A DNA stretch of 35,580 bases. Source: CAILLO01 sp964579735 (lineage in GTDB: Bacteria; Bacillota; Clostridia; Saccharofermentanales; UBA5734). Under the pieces are notes generated by a model. That model did no database searches, had not been told where the DNA came from, and was given only the letters and a program-made list of their open reading frames with translations. Of the stretch, positions 22,818-31,026 are shown one piece after another. Position 1 is the first letter of the stretch. Every line of letters starts with the position of its first letter. The position numbers and the translations under genes are program-made. Location: NCBI GenBank assembly GCA_964579735.1, contig CAZOHH010000017.1:1-35580 (forward strand). The letters are read 5' to 3'.

Positions 22818-23555
22818 TCACCTGCGCTTTTCCGGCCGCAATGATTCGAGCACCATGAAGATGTCGGTTTTGCCTGAAGAGGATGCGTCGACGTCAAGCA
22901 ACATGCACGGTTCGAGGATTTCCCCGAGCCTGTGCGCGTCCGAGGACCGAAGGCGTCCGAACGCGGCCAGTGCAGGGTGGCGCAGGAGCAGGCCGGATTC
23001 GTCGCAGCCGGCGGAGATTTCGACCCAGCGCAGAGGGAGGTCCGGCGGCACCGCTCCCAGCGTGGCGAGCAAGCTGTTGGACTCGCGGTCCACGTGGGCG
23101 GGAACGACCACGCCACCCAGCTCCGCCACCCTTTGGAAGGCCGCGTCGACTCCGATTCCGCTGGCGATGAGCAGAAGGCGCGGCTCCTGGCCGCACGGCT
23201 CGTTGTCGAGGTCGAAGAGAATCTGAGGGCCGAAGATCTCCGGACGGTTGGGACGGTCCGGCATGGACGCGCGCACCTCCCGCTCGAAGGCCAGCGCGGT
23301 GGGAATGTCGGGGAACAGACAGACGAGGTGTACCTCTTCGGACGTCTCGAGCTCCATCCCGGGGACGGACACGATGCCGGCTTCGCGGGCGAAATGGTCG
23401 ACGATGGCAAGGTTGCCGCAGGATTGGTGGTCGGTCACGGCGATGACGGCGAGTCCCTTCAACGAGGCCATCCCGACGATGTCGCCAGGCGTCATGGACG
23501 CATCGGCGCACGGGGACAGCGCGGAATGGATGTGGAGGTCGACCGGAATCCTCAC
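22818..23555 (-). CDS. PHP-domain phosphoesterase
   Basis: A 245-residue protein of the PHP family, metal-dependent phosphoesterases related to the PolIIIA exonuclease region and histidinol phosphatase. Metal ligands are visible in VDLHIHSALSPCAD (HxH), VTDHQS, GMELETSEEVH, VVVPAHVDRESNS and SSDAHRLGE. It is the stand-alone type often found near HydS and DRTGG genes. The start is placed at GTG 23555, giving VRIPVDLHIHS; an upstream TTG at 23591 would overlap the preceding gene and lacks support. No strong ribosome binding site is seen, so it may be translated by coupling to the DRTGG gene that ends 7 bases earlier. The substrate is unknown. Confidence 0.85.
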   Translation of the reverse strand: MRIPVDLHIHSALSPCADASMTPGDIVGMASLKGLAVIAVTDHQSCGNLAIVDHFAREAGIVSVPGMELETSEEVHLVCLFPDIPTALAFEREVRASMPDRPNRPEIFGPQILFDLDNEPCGQEPRLLLIASGIGVDAAFQRVAELGGVVVPAHVDRESNSLLATLGAVPPDLPLRWVEISAGCDESGLLLRHPALAAFGRLRSSDAHRLGEILEPCMLLDVDASSSGKTDIFMVLESLRPEKRR

Positions 23556-23562
23556 GGCCGGA

Positions 23563-23898
23563 TCAGACGACGCCGGCGGCGTGCAGCGCAAGGACGGCGC
23601 GGCAGGCGTCCACGGGTGCCGAGACGATCGCGACGCCCTTCTCCCTGGCTCGTTCGAGGACTTCCGCGGTCATCCCCGCGTTCTCTGCGACGACGACGCA
23701 CCCGACCTCGGCGAGGTGGGCCACGGCGACGACGTTGAGGCTGTTCAGGATCGTGATCCATGCGACGTCGGCCCGGGCGCGCGCCATGGCCCAGCTCAGC
23801 ATGTCGCAGGCGTAGGCGCCGGATACGGGGCGCTGCGCGTCGCCGCAGAGGAGCGTCCACCCGAGTTCCGCGCACAGTTCCCCAACGGTGCGTTTCAC
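23563..23898 (-). CDS. DRTGG-domain protein (second copy)
   Basis: A 111-residue protein of the DRTGG type, a small alpha/beta domain found in Pta- and CBS-type proteins and as stand-alone proteins in hydrogenase clusters. It has VSGAYACDMLSWAMARA, AWITILNSLNVVAVA and KGVAIVSAPVDACRAV. It resembles, without being identical to, the other DRTGG protein at 25657. The ATG at 23898 overlaps the HydS stop by four bases. Ligand and function are not known. Confidence 0.75.
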   Translation of the reverse strand: MKRTVGELCAELGWTLLCGDAQRPVSGAYACDMLSWAMARARADVAWITILNSLNVVAVAHLAEVGCVVVAENAGMTAEVLERAREKGVAIVSAPVDACRAVLALHAAGVV

Positions 23899-25190
23899 GG
23901 CTCGCCTGCCTTCGGAACTGCGACGCTCTTGTAGAGTTCCTTCAGCTTGATGACGCAGTCGGTCTCGGTCGCATCGCCCACGGCGATGTCCTCGGCGAGC
24001 GCACGGCAGTTTGGCGCGCCGCAGGCACCGCAGTCCAGACCCGGGAGACCCTTGAGGACGGACTCCATCGCCTCGAATTTCCGCAAGGAGGCTTCGATGT
24101 CCTCGTCGAGCATCAAGGCGTGGTTCGGGGGGAGCGGGACGGTCCAGCGAAGCGTCGCCGCGGCGTCATCCTCCTCGGCCCGCGTGGGGCGGCCCGTGGC
24201 GGCCTCGTCGATGGAGCGCTTGAGGCGGGTGCGCGCGGTGAAGCGGTTCGCAACCGTCAACGGCCCCCCGATGCAGCCTCCGATGCAGGAATTCGCTTCG
24301 ATGAAGACCACGTCCCGGAGGCGCTCGTTCTCGACCTCCTCGAGGATCTCGATCACGCTGTGGATCCCGTCCACCGCGAGGAACCGGTCGGTGCCCAGTG
24401 CAAGCGACTCGCCGCCGATGTTGCCCCAGCGGATGCCGTCGCGGCCCGCGAGATGGCGATTCGTGAAATCCAGTGCGGCGGAGGGAGCCATCTTTTCCAA
24501 GCTGGCAAGGATCCGGGGGTAGGCGTCCGTGATGGCGATCACGCCATCGACATCGGTATGCTCGCGGCCATAGGGCTGGTGGGCGGCCGTGCGCTTCGCC
24601 GGGCAGGGGGAGATGAAGAATACGCCGATCCGATCGGGCGCAAGTCCTGTCTCCGCGGCCGCCTCGCGTCGGGCGACCGTCGCCGTCGCCTCCATGGGGG
24701 AATCGAACGGCACGAGGTTGGCGATCAAGCCGGGGAAGCGCATCTGGACCAGTCGGACGACCACCGGGCAGGCGGACGAAATCAACGGAAGAGCGGTATC
24801 GGCACCGGGCTCCCGCAACTCCGCAAGCGTCGCGGCGGTCACGGTTCCGGCTCCCTCGGCCACTTCACGGACGTCGTCGAAGCCGGTGTTCCGAAGGGCC
24901 GCGAGGATCATCGCGCGCGTGGCCGGCGGCCCGAACTGGGCATAGAGCGACGGGGAGGCGAGAGCGACGGTGTAGGCATAGCCGCCCAGCAGGTCATAGG
25001 AGTCGGTCGTCGCGCTCTTGGCGTGGTGCGGGCACGCGCGGATGCATTCGCCGCAATCGAGGCAGCGGAGTTCGGCGATTCGCGCCTTGCCGTCGCGGAC
25101 GCGTATGGCCTCCGTGGGGCAGCGCTTGATGCAGTTCGTGCAGCCCATGCACTTGTCGCGGTCCAGTCGGACCGAATGCCTCAATTCCAT
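23895..25190 (-). CDS. HydS-like (group C/D) [FeFe] hydrogenase domain protein
   Basis: A 431-residue iron-sulfur protein. Two N-terminal 4Fe-4S sites use Cys14/17/20/24 and Cys43/46/49/53. The H-cluster motifs follow: ISSACPVV (L1), ISPCPAKR (L2) and ANSCIGGCIGG (L3), so the four cluster cysteines (141, 196, 302, 306) are kept. The proton-relay cysteine of catalytic enzymes (TSCCP) is Ala140, as described for the sensory Thermotoga maritima HydS. A third site with Cys387/390/395/412 (DCGACGAPNC...DC) forms an Fes-type 4Fe-4S domain at the C-terminus. No PAS or phosphatase domain follows. It probably senses H2 or redox state rather than making H2. ATG 25190 follows GGGAGG; the gene is flanked by DRTGG and ATPase genes. 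Confidence 0.88.
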   Translation of the reverse strand: MELRHSVRLDRDKCMGCTNCIKRCPTEAIRVRDGKARIAELRCLDCGECIRACPHHAKSATTDSYDLLGGYAYTVALASPSLYAQFGPPATRAMILAALRNTGFDDVREVAEGAGTVTAATLAELREPGADTALPLISSACPVVVRLVQMRFPGLIANLVPFDSPMEATATVARREAAAETGLAPDRIGVFFISPCPAKRTAAHQPYGREHTDVDGVIAITDAYPRILASLEKMAPSAALDFTNRHLAGRDGIRWGNIGGESLALGTDRFLAVDGIHSVIEILEEVENERLRDVVFIEANSCIGGCIGGPLTVANRFTARTRLKRSIDEAATGRPTRAEEDDAAATLRWTVPLPPNHALMLDEDIEASLRKFEAMESVLKGLPGLDCGACGAPNCRALAEDIAVGDATETDCVIKLKELYKSVAVPKAGEP

Positions 25191-25194
25191 GTCT

Positions 25195-25653
25195 TCAGAC
25201 CTCCCCTGGAGCGCCGGGGACGCCCGTCGGCCGGTGGAAGCGGACGCCGAGGGTGAGCGTCGTTCCGACTCCGACTTCGGTCTCTATGACCATGCTGTCC
25301 GCATGGCGCTGGATGTTGGGCAAGCCCATCCCGGCTCCGAAGCCCATTTCCCGGGCCGCGTCGGGCGCGGTGGACCAGCCTTCCTGCATGGCGAGCCCGA
25401 CATCCGGGATACCGGGCCCTTGGTCGCGGATCACGATGGAGACATGGTCGGCGAATATCTCGATGTCCGCCTCTCCACCTCCGGCGTGGATCACGGCGTT
25501 GATTTCGGCTTCATACATGGCGATCGCGGCCCGCTTGACGGCGGCCGGGTCCACGCCCAGCTTGGTCAGGGCTTTCTTCATGCCGCTCGAGGCCTCGCCG
25601 GCATAGAGGAAGTCGCCTCCACGGATCACGTAGTGCAGACGCACGGGCAACAC
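25195..25653 (-). CDS. Anti-sigma-type small ATPase (serine-kinase family)
   Basis: A 152-residue HATPase protein of the RsbW/SpoIIAB type, with YEAEINAVIHAGG (N-box), VSIVIRDQGPGIPD and GFGAGMGLPNIQRHAD, and no other domain. Such proteins sit beside HydS and DRTGG genes in many anaerobes, and could pass the signal by phosphorylating a partner. The start is GTG 25653, three bases after the stop of the DRTGG gene; GGGAAGG is about 11 bases upstream. Together with the larger HATPase at 22218 it gives two candidate kinases in one cluster. Confidence 0.82.
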   Translation of the reverse strand: MLPVRLHYVIRGGDFLYAGEASSGMKKALTKLGVDPAAVKRAAIAMYEAEINAVIHAGGGEADIEIFADHVSIVIRDQGPGIPDVGLAMQEGWSTAPDAAREMGFGAGMGLPNIQRHADSMVIETEVGVGTTLTLGVRFHRPTGVPGAPGEV

Positions 25654-25656
25654 GGT

Positions 25657-26007
25657 TCAGGCGCCCTTCCCGACGATGCCGGCGCCATGGAGGAGTCCGC
25701 AGGCCGTGAACATGGGATGTACGGTACGGAGCACGCAGATGCCCTTCTCACGGGCGAGGTCGACCATGGCGGCATCGGGGCGCTTGCCACGCACGAAAAC
25801 AAGGACGTGGACGTCCATCATCTCGGCGGTACGTATGACCTGGAGATTCACGAGCCCCGTCAGCATCATCTCGTTCGAGGCGCAGGCGAAAGCCATCGCG
25901 TCGCTCATGAGGTCGGAGCCGCATGCGACGCGGATCTCCAATCCCATGTCCTTCGCAGGCACGAGGACCTCGGCATCCAGCAGCGCGACGCAATCGGAGA
26001 GTTTCAT
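25657..26007 (-). CDS. DRTGG-domain protein (first gene of the sensory cluster)
   Basis: A 116-residue protein starting MKLSDCVALLDAEVLV. It has GLEIRVACGSDLMSDAMAFA, LVNLQVIRTAEMMDVHVLVFV and KGICVLRTVHPMFTACGLL, the usual pattern of stand-alone DRTGG proteins next to hydrogenase genes. ATG 26007 is preferred over TTG 26013 because GGGG lies about 9 bases upstream. Its promoter at 26057-26086 is back-to-back with that of pyruvate kinase. The ligand is unknown; nucleotide binding has been suggested for the domain family. Confidence 0.8.
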   Translation of the reverse strand: MKLSDCVALLDAEVLVPAKDMGLEIRVACGSDLMSDAMAFACASNEMMLTGLVNLQVIRTAEMMDVHVLVFVRGKRPDAAMVDLAREKGICVLRTVHPMFTACGLLHGAGIVGKGA

Positions 26008-26056
26008 CGGCAAGGCCCCTTTCGTTCAGTCCATGGAATCGGTTTGAACCCTCCGG

Positions 26057-26086
26057 ATTATAGCACCCGCATGAAACCCCTCGCAA
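26057..26086 (-). promoter_or_regulatory. Promoter of the hydrogenase-sensory cluster
   Basis: On the minus strand TTGCGA (26086-26081) and an extended -10, TGC then TATAAT (26062-26057), are 18 bases apart. It leads into the DRTGG-ATPase-HydS-DRTGG-PHP-HATPase-membrane-malic enzyme run and is divergent from the pyk promoter 72 bases away. Confidence 0.7.
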
Positions 26087-26134
26087 TGCACGGCCCCCTC
26101 TCGCACCGCTGTGCGCGGAATGTCGCGACCGGTC

Positions 26135-26162
26135 TTGCCTGTGCTCTCTCCCGGTCTATAAT
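26135..26162 (+). promoter_or_regulatory. Promoter of pyruvate kinase
   Basis: TTGCCT (26135-26140) and a perfect TATAAT (26157-26162) are 16 bases apart, 38 bases before the pyk start codon. The -35 hexamer is the same as the one before thrS. Confidence 0.75.
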
Positions 26163-26200
26163 GGAAGCCATCGGATCGATTTGGAAAAGGATGGGCGAAG

Positions 26201-27943
26201 ATGAGAAGAACGAAGATCGTATGCACCCTGGGACCGGCCGTGGACAGCGAGGAGATGCTTCGCGAACTCGTGCTCCGCGGGATGAATGTCGCCCGGTTCA
26301 ATTTCTCGCACGGGACCCACGAGGAGCACAAGGTCCGGGTCGCGATGCTCAAGAAGGTCCGCGTCGAAACCGGCCTGCCGATGCCGATGCTGCTCGACAC
26401 CAAGGGTCCCGAGATCCGAACCGGACGCTTCAAGGACGGTCGCGCCGAACTCGTCGAGGGTTCCGATTTCCGCATCGTCCACGACGACGTGCTCGGGGAC
26501 GCCGGCCAATGCTCGATCACCTACAAGACCCTACCCCAGGACGTGAAGAAGGGGTCGCGCATCCTGATCGCGGATGGCCTCGTCGAACTCGAGGTCATCG
26601 ACGTGAAGGGCCAGGACGTCCATTGCCGGGTCCGGAACGGTGGGACGCTGGGGGACCAGAAGGGCGTGAATCTGCCCGACATCCAGATCCGGCTGCCCTC
26701 CCTCACCGAGAAGGACATCGACGACATCCGCTTCGGCGTCGAGAACGGCTTCGACTTCATCGCGGCCTCCTTCGTCCGCAAGGCCGCCGACATCCTCGAC
26801 ATCCGCCGCGTCCTCGACAAGTTCGGCGCACCCGATATCGCCATCATCGCCAAGATCGAGAACCGCGAGGGGCTTCGGAACTTCGACGAGATCCTGAAGG
26901 TCGCGGACGGAATCATGGTCGCGCGGGGGGACCTCGGCGTCGAGATTCCCATCGAGCAGGTTCCCGTCGTCCAGAAGACCCTGATCACGAAGTGCTACCG
27001 ATACGGCAAGCCGGTCATCACGGCCACGCAGATGCTGGATTCGATGATCCGCAACCCTCGCCCGACGCGAGCGGAGGTCAGCGACGTCGCCAATGCCGTG
27101 ATCGACGGCACGTCCGCGCTGATGCTGTCCGGAGAGACCGCCGCCGGGAAGTACCCGCTCGATAGCGTATCGATGATGGTCGGCATCACCGACGAAGCCG
27201 AGGCTTCCATCGACTACTGGAAGCGATTCCGAGACATGTCCTACGAGATGGTCCCGAGCGTGACCAACGCCATCAGCCACGCCACCTGCACGACCGCGAT
27301 GGACCTGAAGGCCGGTGCCATCGTCACCGTCACCCACTCGGGCCGCACCGCGCGAATGATCTCACGCTTCCGTCCTGCCTGTCCCATCATCGCGACCACG
27401 GTCTTCCCGCGCCCCTACCGCCAGCTTTCGCTGTCCTGGGGCGTCCTGCCCTTCCTCGTCGACATGGTGGACACGACGGACCGGATGTTCGACATCGCGC
27501 TGGCCAAGGCGCAGGAGTCCGGCCTCGTCGGCATCGGCGACACGGTCGTCATCACGGGCGGCTCCCCCGTCGGGATGAGCGGCACCACCAACATCCTGAA
27601 AGTCGCGAGCGTCGGCAGCGTTCTCGTTTCGGGACGGAGCGCCGGCCGCGGCACCGCGACAGGCGAAGCCTGGGTTGTCGACGCGAAGGAACCTGCCATC
27701 TTCGAAGGATTCCACGAGGGGTGCGTGCTGGTCGCCGTCGACACGAGCAACGCCATGATGCCTTATCTCCGCAAAGCCTCGGCACTCGTCGTCGAGTCGT
27801 CGGATCCGGCCTGCCATGCGGCGACCGTAGGGCTCGCGCTCGACATCCCGGTGGTCGTGGGCGCGGAAAACGCGACCCACATCCTCCGAACGGGGTCGGT
27901 CGTCGTCGTCGACGCGGATCGCGGAACGGTCGGGAAAGCCTAG
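26201..27943 (+). CDS. pyk: Pyruvate kinase with C-terminal PEP-utilizer domain
   Basis: Pyruvate kinase makes ATP and pyruvate from PEP and ADP, the last step of glycolysis. It opens RRTKIVCTLGPAVDSEEM, with the substrate site RFNFSHG, catalytic Lys in IIAKIENREGL, metal site VARGDLGVEIP and ITATQMLDSMI. The alpha/beta C domain (THSGRTARMISRFRP) is followed by an extra 105 or so residues that form a PEP-utilizing mobile domain (VSGRSAGRGTATGEAWVV; PACHAATVGLALDIPVVVG, with the conserved His). This extension is usual in Bacillus-type enzymes and makes the protein 580 residues. AAAGGA lies 9 bases before the ATG. It is a single-gene unit. Confidence 0.97.
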   Translation: MRRTKIVCTLGPAVDSEEMLRELVLRGMNVARFNFSHGTHEEHKVRVAMLKKVRVETGLPMPMLLDTKGPEIRTGRFKDGRAELVEGSDFRIVHDDVLGDAGQCSITYKTLPQDVKKGSRILIADGLVELEVIDVKGQDVHCRVRNGGTLGDQKGVNLPDIQIRLPSLTEKDIDDIRFGVENGFDFIAASFVRKAADILDIRRVLDKFGAPDIAIIAKIENREGLRNFDEILKVADGIMVARGDLGVEIPIEQVPVVQKTLITKCYRYGKPVITATQMLDSMIRNPRPTRAEVSDVANAVIDGTSALMLSGETAAGKYPLDSVSMMVGITDEAEASIDYWKRFRDMSYEMVPSVTNAISHATCTTAMDLKAGAIVTVTHSGRTARMISRFRPACPIIATTVFPRPYRQLSLSWGVLPFLVDMVDTTDRMFDIALAKAQESGLVGIGDTVVITGGSPVGMSGTTNILKVASVGSVLVSGRSAGRGTATGEAWVVDAKEPAIFEGFHEGCVLVAVDTSNAMMPYLRKASALVVESSDPACHAATVGLALDIPVVVGAENATHILRTGSVVVVDADRGTVGKA

Positions 27944-27956
27944 AAGCGCCGCAACT

Positions 27957-27986
27957 CCCCTAGGGCACCGCGACGCCCCCTAGGGC
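27957..27986. repeat. Two copies of a palindromic 10-mer, 20 bp apart
   Basis: CCCCTAGGGC occurs at 27957-27966 and again, identically, at 27977-27986. The CCCTAGGG core is a perfect palindrome, and the two copies can also pair with each other in a hairpin. It lies just after pyk and before the convergent hom gene. It may be a terminator lacking a T-run, or a protein-binding site. Confidence 0.45.
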
Positions 27987-28080
27987 GCGCTCAACGCGGC
28001 CGATGGCCTCAGCCACTCGGAAAAGCGTTGAAAATGGCACGATGCGCGCCCTTGGGGATTACGGTGCAGCGTATGAGCGA

Positions 28081-29352
28081 CTAGCCTTTCATCACTTTCA
28101 GCACGGACAATGTCTTCATTCCCTTCGCATCGAGGACGGCCAGTGCACGGCGCAGGTCGTCCTCTGCCACGTCCGACCCCTCTCCGACGACGAAGGCCAG
28201 ACCGCTCTCGGTCAGGTCCGCCGGACGGAAGACGAAACGGGTTCCGCCGAGAGGGGCGAAGGTTTCCTGGATCAAGCCGTGCGGGTCGTCGGAGGCGGAG
28301 TCCGGGTCGAGGCGGACCAGCAAGCGCACCGGAGTCTCGCCGAAGGGGGCGACCACCGCACGGTCGTTGCGATCCCAGAGGTGGTAATGGGGCGTCTTTC
28401 CGATATGCATCACGCACTCGGCGACATCCGCGACGACCGCGGAGGCCGTCGGCAGTTTGCCTGCGCCACGCCCGTAGAACATGGCCTGTCCGAGGGCGTT
28501 GCCCTCGACGAGGATGGCGTTGAAGACGCCGTCGGCCACGGCGAGTGGGGAACCTATTGGGATCAGCGTCGGCCGGACCTGGGCGTCGAGGCGTCCGTCC
28601 TCGAGCCGACGGCAGCTGGCGACAAGCTTGATGCGGGTGCCGAGGGAGGCGGCATAGGCCATGTCGGTCTGGGTCAGGGCGACGATTCCCTCCGTGCGCA
28701 CATCACGGTAGTCTACGAAATGGTCGAAGGCGATGCTCGACAGGATGGCGATCTTGCGGCATGCGTCATGCCCCTCGACGTCCGCCGTCGGGTCCTTTTC
28801 GGCATAGCCCGCTTCTTGGGCTTCCCGCAGCGCCGCATCGAACCCGACGCCCTCCTGCTGCATGCGGGTGAGGATGTAGTTCGTGGTGCCATTCAGGATG
28901 CCTGCGATCGAAAGAATCTCATTGGCGGCGAGACATTTGTGGAGCGGGCGGATGATGGGAATGCCGCCGCCCACGCTGGCCTCGAAGAGGTAGCTGATGC
29001 CGTTGTCGTGGGCGAGGTCCATGAGTTCCGGGCCGAATGCGGCCACCAGTTCCTTGTTGGACGTGACGACGTGCTTGCCCGCCGAGAGGGCTCGCTTGGT
29101 GAAGTCGTAGGCGATGCGGGTGCCGCCGATGGTCTCGACGACGACCCGGATCTCAGGGTCGCCGAAGACCAGTTCGGCGTCCTTGGTCAGGCGGTCTTCG
29201 TAGGGGTCGCCGGGGAAGTCGCGCACATCGAGAATCCGCTTGACATGGATATGCTGGCCGGTGTGACGGCGGATGGCGGCGGCGTTCATGTCCACGACTT
29301 CGGCGACGCCCGAGCCGACGATTCCGTATCCGAGGATGGCGATCTCGATCAT
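28081..29352 (-). CDS. hom: Homoserine dehydrogenase
   Basis: Hom reduces aspartate semialdehyde to homoserine on the way to threonine and methionine. The dinucleotide-binding start IEIAILGYGIVGSGVAEV, HVVTSNKELVA, ASVGGGIPIIRPL, GILNGTTNYILT and EAQEAGYAEKDPTADVEGHDA are all typical. At 423 residues it has room for a C-terminal ACT domain (VRLLVRLDP to LKVMKG). The ATG at 29352 comes 5 bases after the stop of an ACT-domain gene, a pairing seen in other Gram-positive-type genomes. GAGGGA is about 10 bases upstream. Confidence 0.96.
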   Translation of the reverse strand: MIEIAILGYGIVGSGVAEVVDMNAAAIRRHTGQHIHVKRILDVRDFPGDPYEDRLTKDAELVFGDPEIRVVVETIGGTRIAYDFTKRALSAGKHVVTSNKELVAAFGPELMDLAHDNGISYLFEASVGGGIPIIRPLHKCLAANEILSIAGILNGTTNYILTRMQQEGVGFDAALREAQEAGYAEKDPTADVEGHDACRKIAILSSIAFDHFVDYRDVRTEGIVALTQTDMAYAASLGTRIKLVASCRRLEDGRLDAQVRPTLIPIGSPLAVADGVFNAILVEGNALGQAMFYGRGAGKLPTASAVVADVAECVMHIGKTPHYHLWDRNDRAVVAPFGETPVRLLVRLDPDSASDDPHGLIQETFAPLGGTRFVFRPADLTESGLAFVVGEGSDVAEDDLRRALAVLDAKGMKTLSVLKVMKG

Positions 29353-29357
29353 GCGCT

Positions 29358-29798
29358 TCAGTCCCTCGCCATGATGCGTTGACGGCGAACGCCCTGGATC
29401 GCGCCGAGGCGGTCCATGAGCTCTTCGAGGCTGGTTTTCATGCGATCGGTCTCCACGGAGACGGTGACATCCGCGAGACCGTTGATCGGGATGTTCTGGT
29501 TGATCGTGAGGATGTTGGCCTTGGCGTCCGCGAGGCAGTTGATGATGCCGGAAAGGATGCCGGGGAAGTCCTCGATGACGAACATCACCGTGACGATGCG
29601 GCCTCGGGAGGTCTCGTAGAACGGGAAAAGGGAGTCCTTGTATTTATAGTACGCGCTGCGGGAGATGCCGACGCGCTGGACGGCTTCATTGACGGAATCC
29701 GCTTTGCCGGCCGACAGGAGCCGCTTCACTTCCATGACCTTGAGGAAGACCTCCGGGAGAACTTCGGCTTTCACAAGGAAGAATTCGCCTTCGTGCAT
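29358..29798 (-). CDS. PheB-like ACT-domain protein (UPF0735 type)
   Basis: A 146-residue protein with a helical N-terminal half that recalls a helix-turn-helix (VNEAVQRVGISRSAYYKYKD) and a C-terminal ACT domain (VTVMFVIEDFPGILSGIIN, ANILTINQNIPING, ADVTVSVE). ACT domains bind amino acids. The family, named after Bacillus PheB, has no settled function. Lying directly ahead of hom in the same transcript, it probably modulates threonine/methionine-branch activity in response to an amino acid. ATG 29798 has GAGGAGG about 10 bases upstream, and a promoter lies just beyond. Confidence 0.88.
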   Translation of the reverse strand: MHEGEFFLVKAEVLPEVFLKVMEVKRLLSAGKADSVNEAVQRVGISRSAYYKYKDSLFPFYETSRGRIVTVMFVIEDFPGILSGIINCLADAKANILTINQNIPINGLADVTVSVETDRMKTSLEELMDRLGAIQGVRRQRIMARD

Positions 29799-29873
29799 CG
29801 ATGTCCCGCCTCCTCAAGATGAAATCCAACTGTTGAAATGTCCTCGGGTGGAGTACAGTTGTTTCTTCGGGAT

Positions 29874-29882
29874 ACTATACCA
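29874..29882 (-). promoter_or_regulatory. Extended -10 promoter for the ACT-hom unit
   Basis: On the minus strand TGG then TATAGT (29879-29874) forms an extended -10; no clear -35 was found. It overlaps the last codons of the acetyltransferase gene that ends at 29875. The transcript leader to the ACT gene would be about 65 bases. Confidence 0.45.
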
Positions 29883-31026
29883 TATCCTGTGCGGGGTAGA
29901 AAAGCGGTAGGGGGAACCAGCCGCGTACGCATTCGAGTGAGGCGGCATGGGCCGCGTCCAGGAGTCCGGCATTCGAGAACAGGAAGGCCGTCGCTTCCAG
30001 GTGGGTGAGCGCGAGGTCGGGAGGACGAACCGTGGACTCCACGGACACAAGACCACCCGTTGCACGGATCGACCAGCGGCCCATTCCGTTGACTTCCAGC
30101 ACCAGGCTTCCTCCGACCAGGGGAAGGGCTTCGTTCTTCAGCCCTAGGAAAGCCTGGATCGTGCGAGGATAGTCGAAAATCCGGAAGCAACCGCTTCCTT
30201 TGATTTCGAGACTTTCACAAAGGCCGTTCAGTTCATGGAACAGGGTGGTCTCGTGGGCATGGACCCGCAAGCGGACGTCCTTCCTCTCGAATCGCTTCAG
30301 ATAGGCGTCGATGACCCGGTCGGTCTCCCGAGGGTCCACGAGGACCATCTCGTCGATCCTGCCGCGGTCCTTCGAAGCGCACAGGTAGCCTGCAAAGCGC
30401 CCTTCCTTCTGGAGAAGGAAAAGCGAATCGATCCAGGACGTGCAGATATCGAGGAAATCCCCATGCCTCCTGACCGCTCGCGCGGTCTGCGCATCATGCA
30501 GTGCCAAAGCGGCTTCCAGGCAGGGGTCGGTGACGTCGCGGACCTCGTCGAAGGTGAAATCGGCATGCGAGGAATATCGCACCTGCCTGAAGTTCATGGA
30601 GTCGAATCCCAAGTCCGCCGAGATGCCGGAAGGGGTGAACCCCCAGAACTCGTACCGCTGGCGCTGTCCGCCGAGCACGGCGAGGTCGCATCCCTCCGCG
30701 GCGGCTTCCGACATGGCGGCATCCATGAGAAGACGCATGAATCCAAGCCCCCTGGAGTCCTTCTCCACGCAGACCGTTCCGATTCCGCGCATCTTCAAGG
30801 TCAGGCCGCCGACCTGCATCGCAAGGGGGAAGCTGCCGACGAGGGCCTTGATGCGGCCTTCCACCTTCATCACGTGATGATGCGAAGCCGCCTCCGGACG
30901 GTTCCTGTAGAGCTTGGGAAGGAGCGTGGGAAAATCGCAGCCAAATGCGCGGTTCGCGACTTCGATGATTTCTTCGTAATCCTGAAAGGTTCCCTTGGAG
31001 ATTGAAGGTTCACCATTCATTCCCAT
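29875..31026 (-). CDS. GNAT acetyltransferase of the Eis type
   Basis: A 383-residue protein with an N-terminal GNAT domain (acetyl-CoA site VEKDSRGLGFMRLLMDAAM, near 87-105), a second GNAT-like part, and a C-terminal SCP2-like region (LEVNGMGRWSIRATGGLVSVE, PDLALTHLEATAFLFSNAGLL). This three-part plan is that of Eis-type proteins, which acetylate amines on aminoglycosides or proteins; the physiological substrate here is unknown. ATG 31026 is preceded by GGAGG at 11 bases; ATG 31020 would give the ATGA overlap with the phosphoesterase stop that is common in this run. It is the last gene of the argS-led unit. Confidence 0.8.
   Translation of the reverse strand: MGMNGEPSISKGTFQDYEEIIEVANRAFGCDFPTLLPKLYRNRPEAASHHHVMKVEGRIKALVGSFPLAMQVGGLTLKMRGIGTVCVEKDSRGLGFMRLLMDAAMSEAAAEGCDLAVLGGQRQRYEFWGFTPSGISADLGFDSMNFRQVRYSSHADFTFDEVRDVTDPCLEAALALHDAQTARAVRRHGDFLDICTSWIDSLFLLQKEGRFAGYLCASKDRGRIDEMVLVDPRETDRVIDAYLKRFERKDVRLRVHAHETTLFHELNGLCESLEIKGSGCFRIFDYPRTIQAFLGLKNEALPLVGGSLVLEVNGMGRWSIRATGGLVSVESTVRPPDLALTHLEATAFLFSNAGLLDAAHAASLECVRGWFPLPLFYPAQDMV

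Noticed and set aside
23895..25190. Catalytic [FeFe] hydrogenase
   Set aside because: The L1 motif is SSACP rather than TSCCP, losing the proton-relay cysteine, and the protein has neither the electron-transfer partners of HydABC nor the C-terminal conserved tail of group A enzymes.
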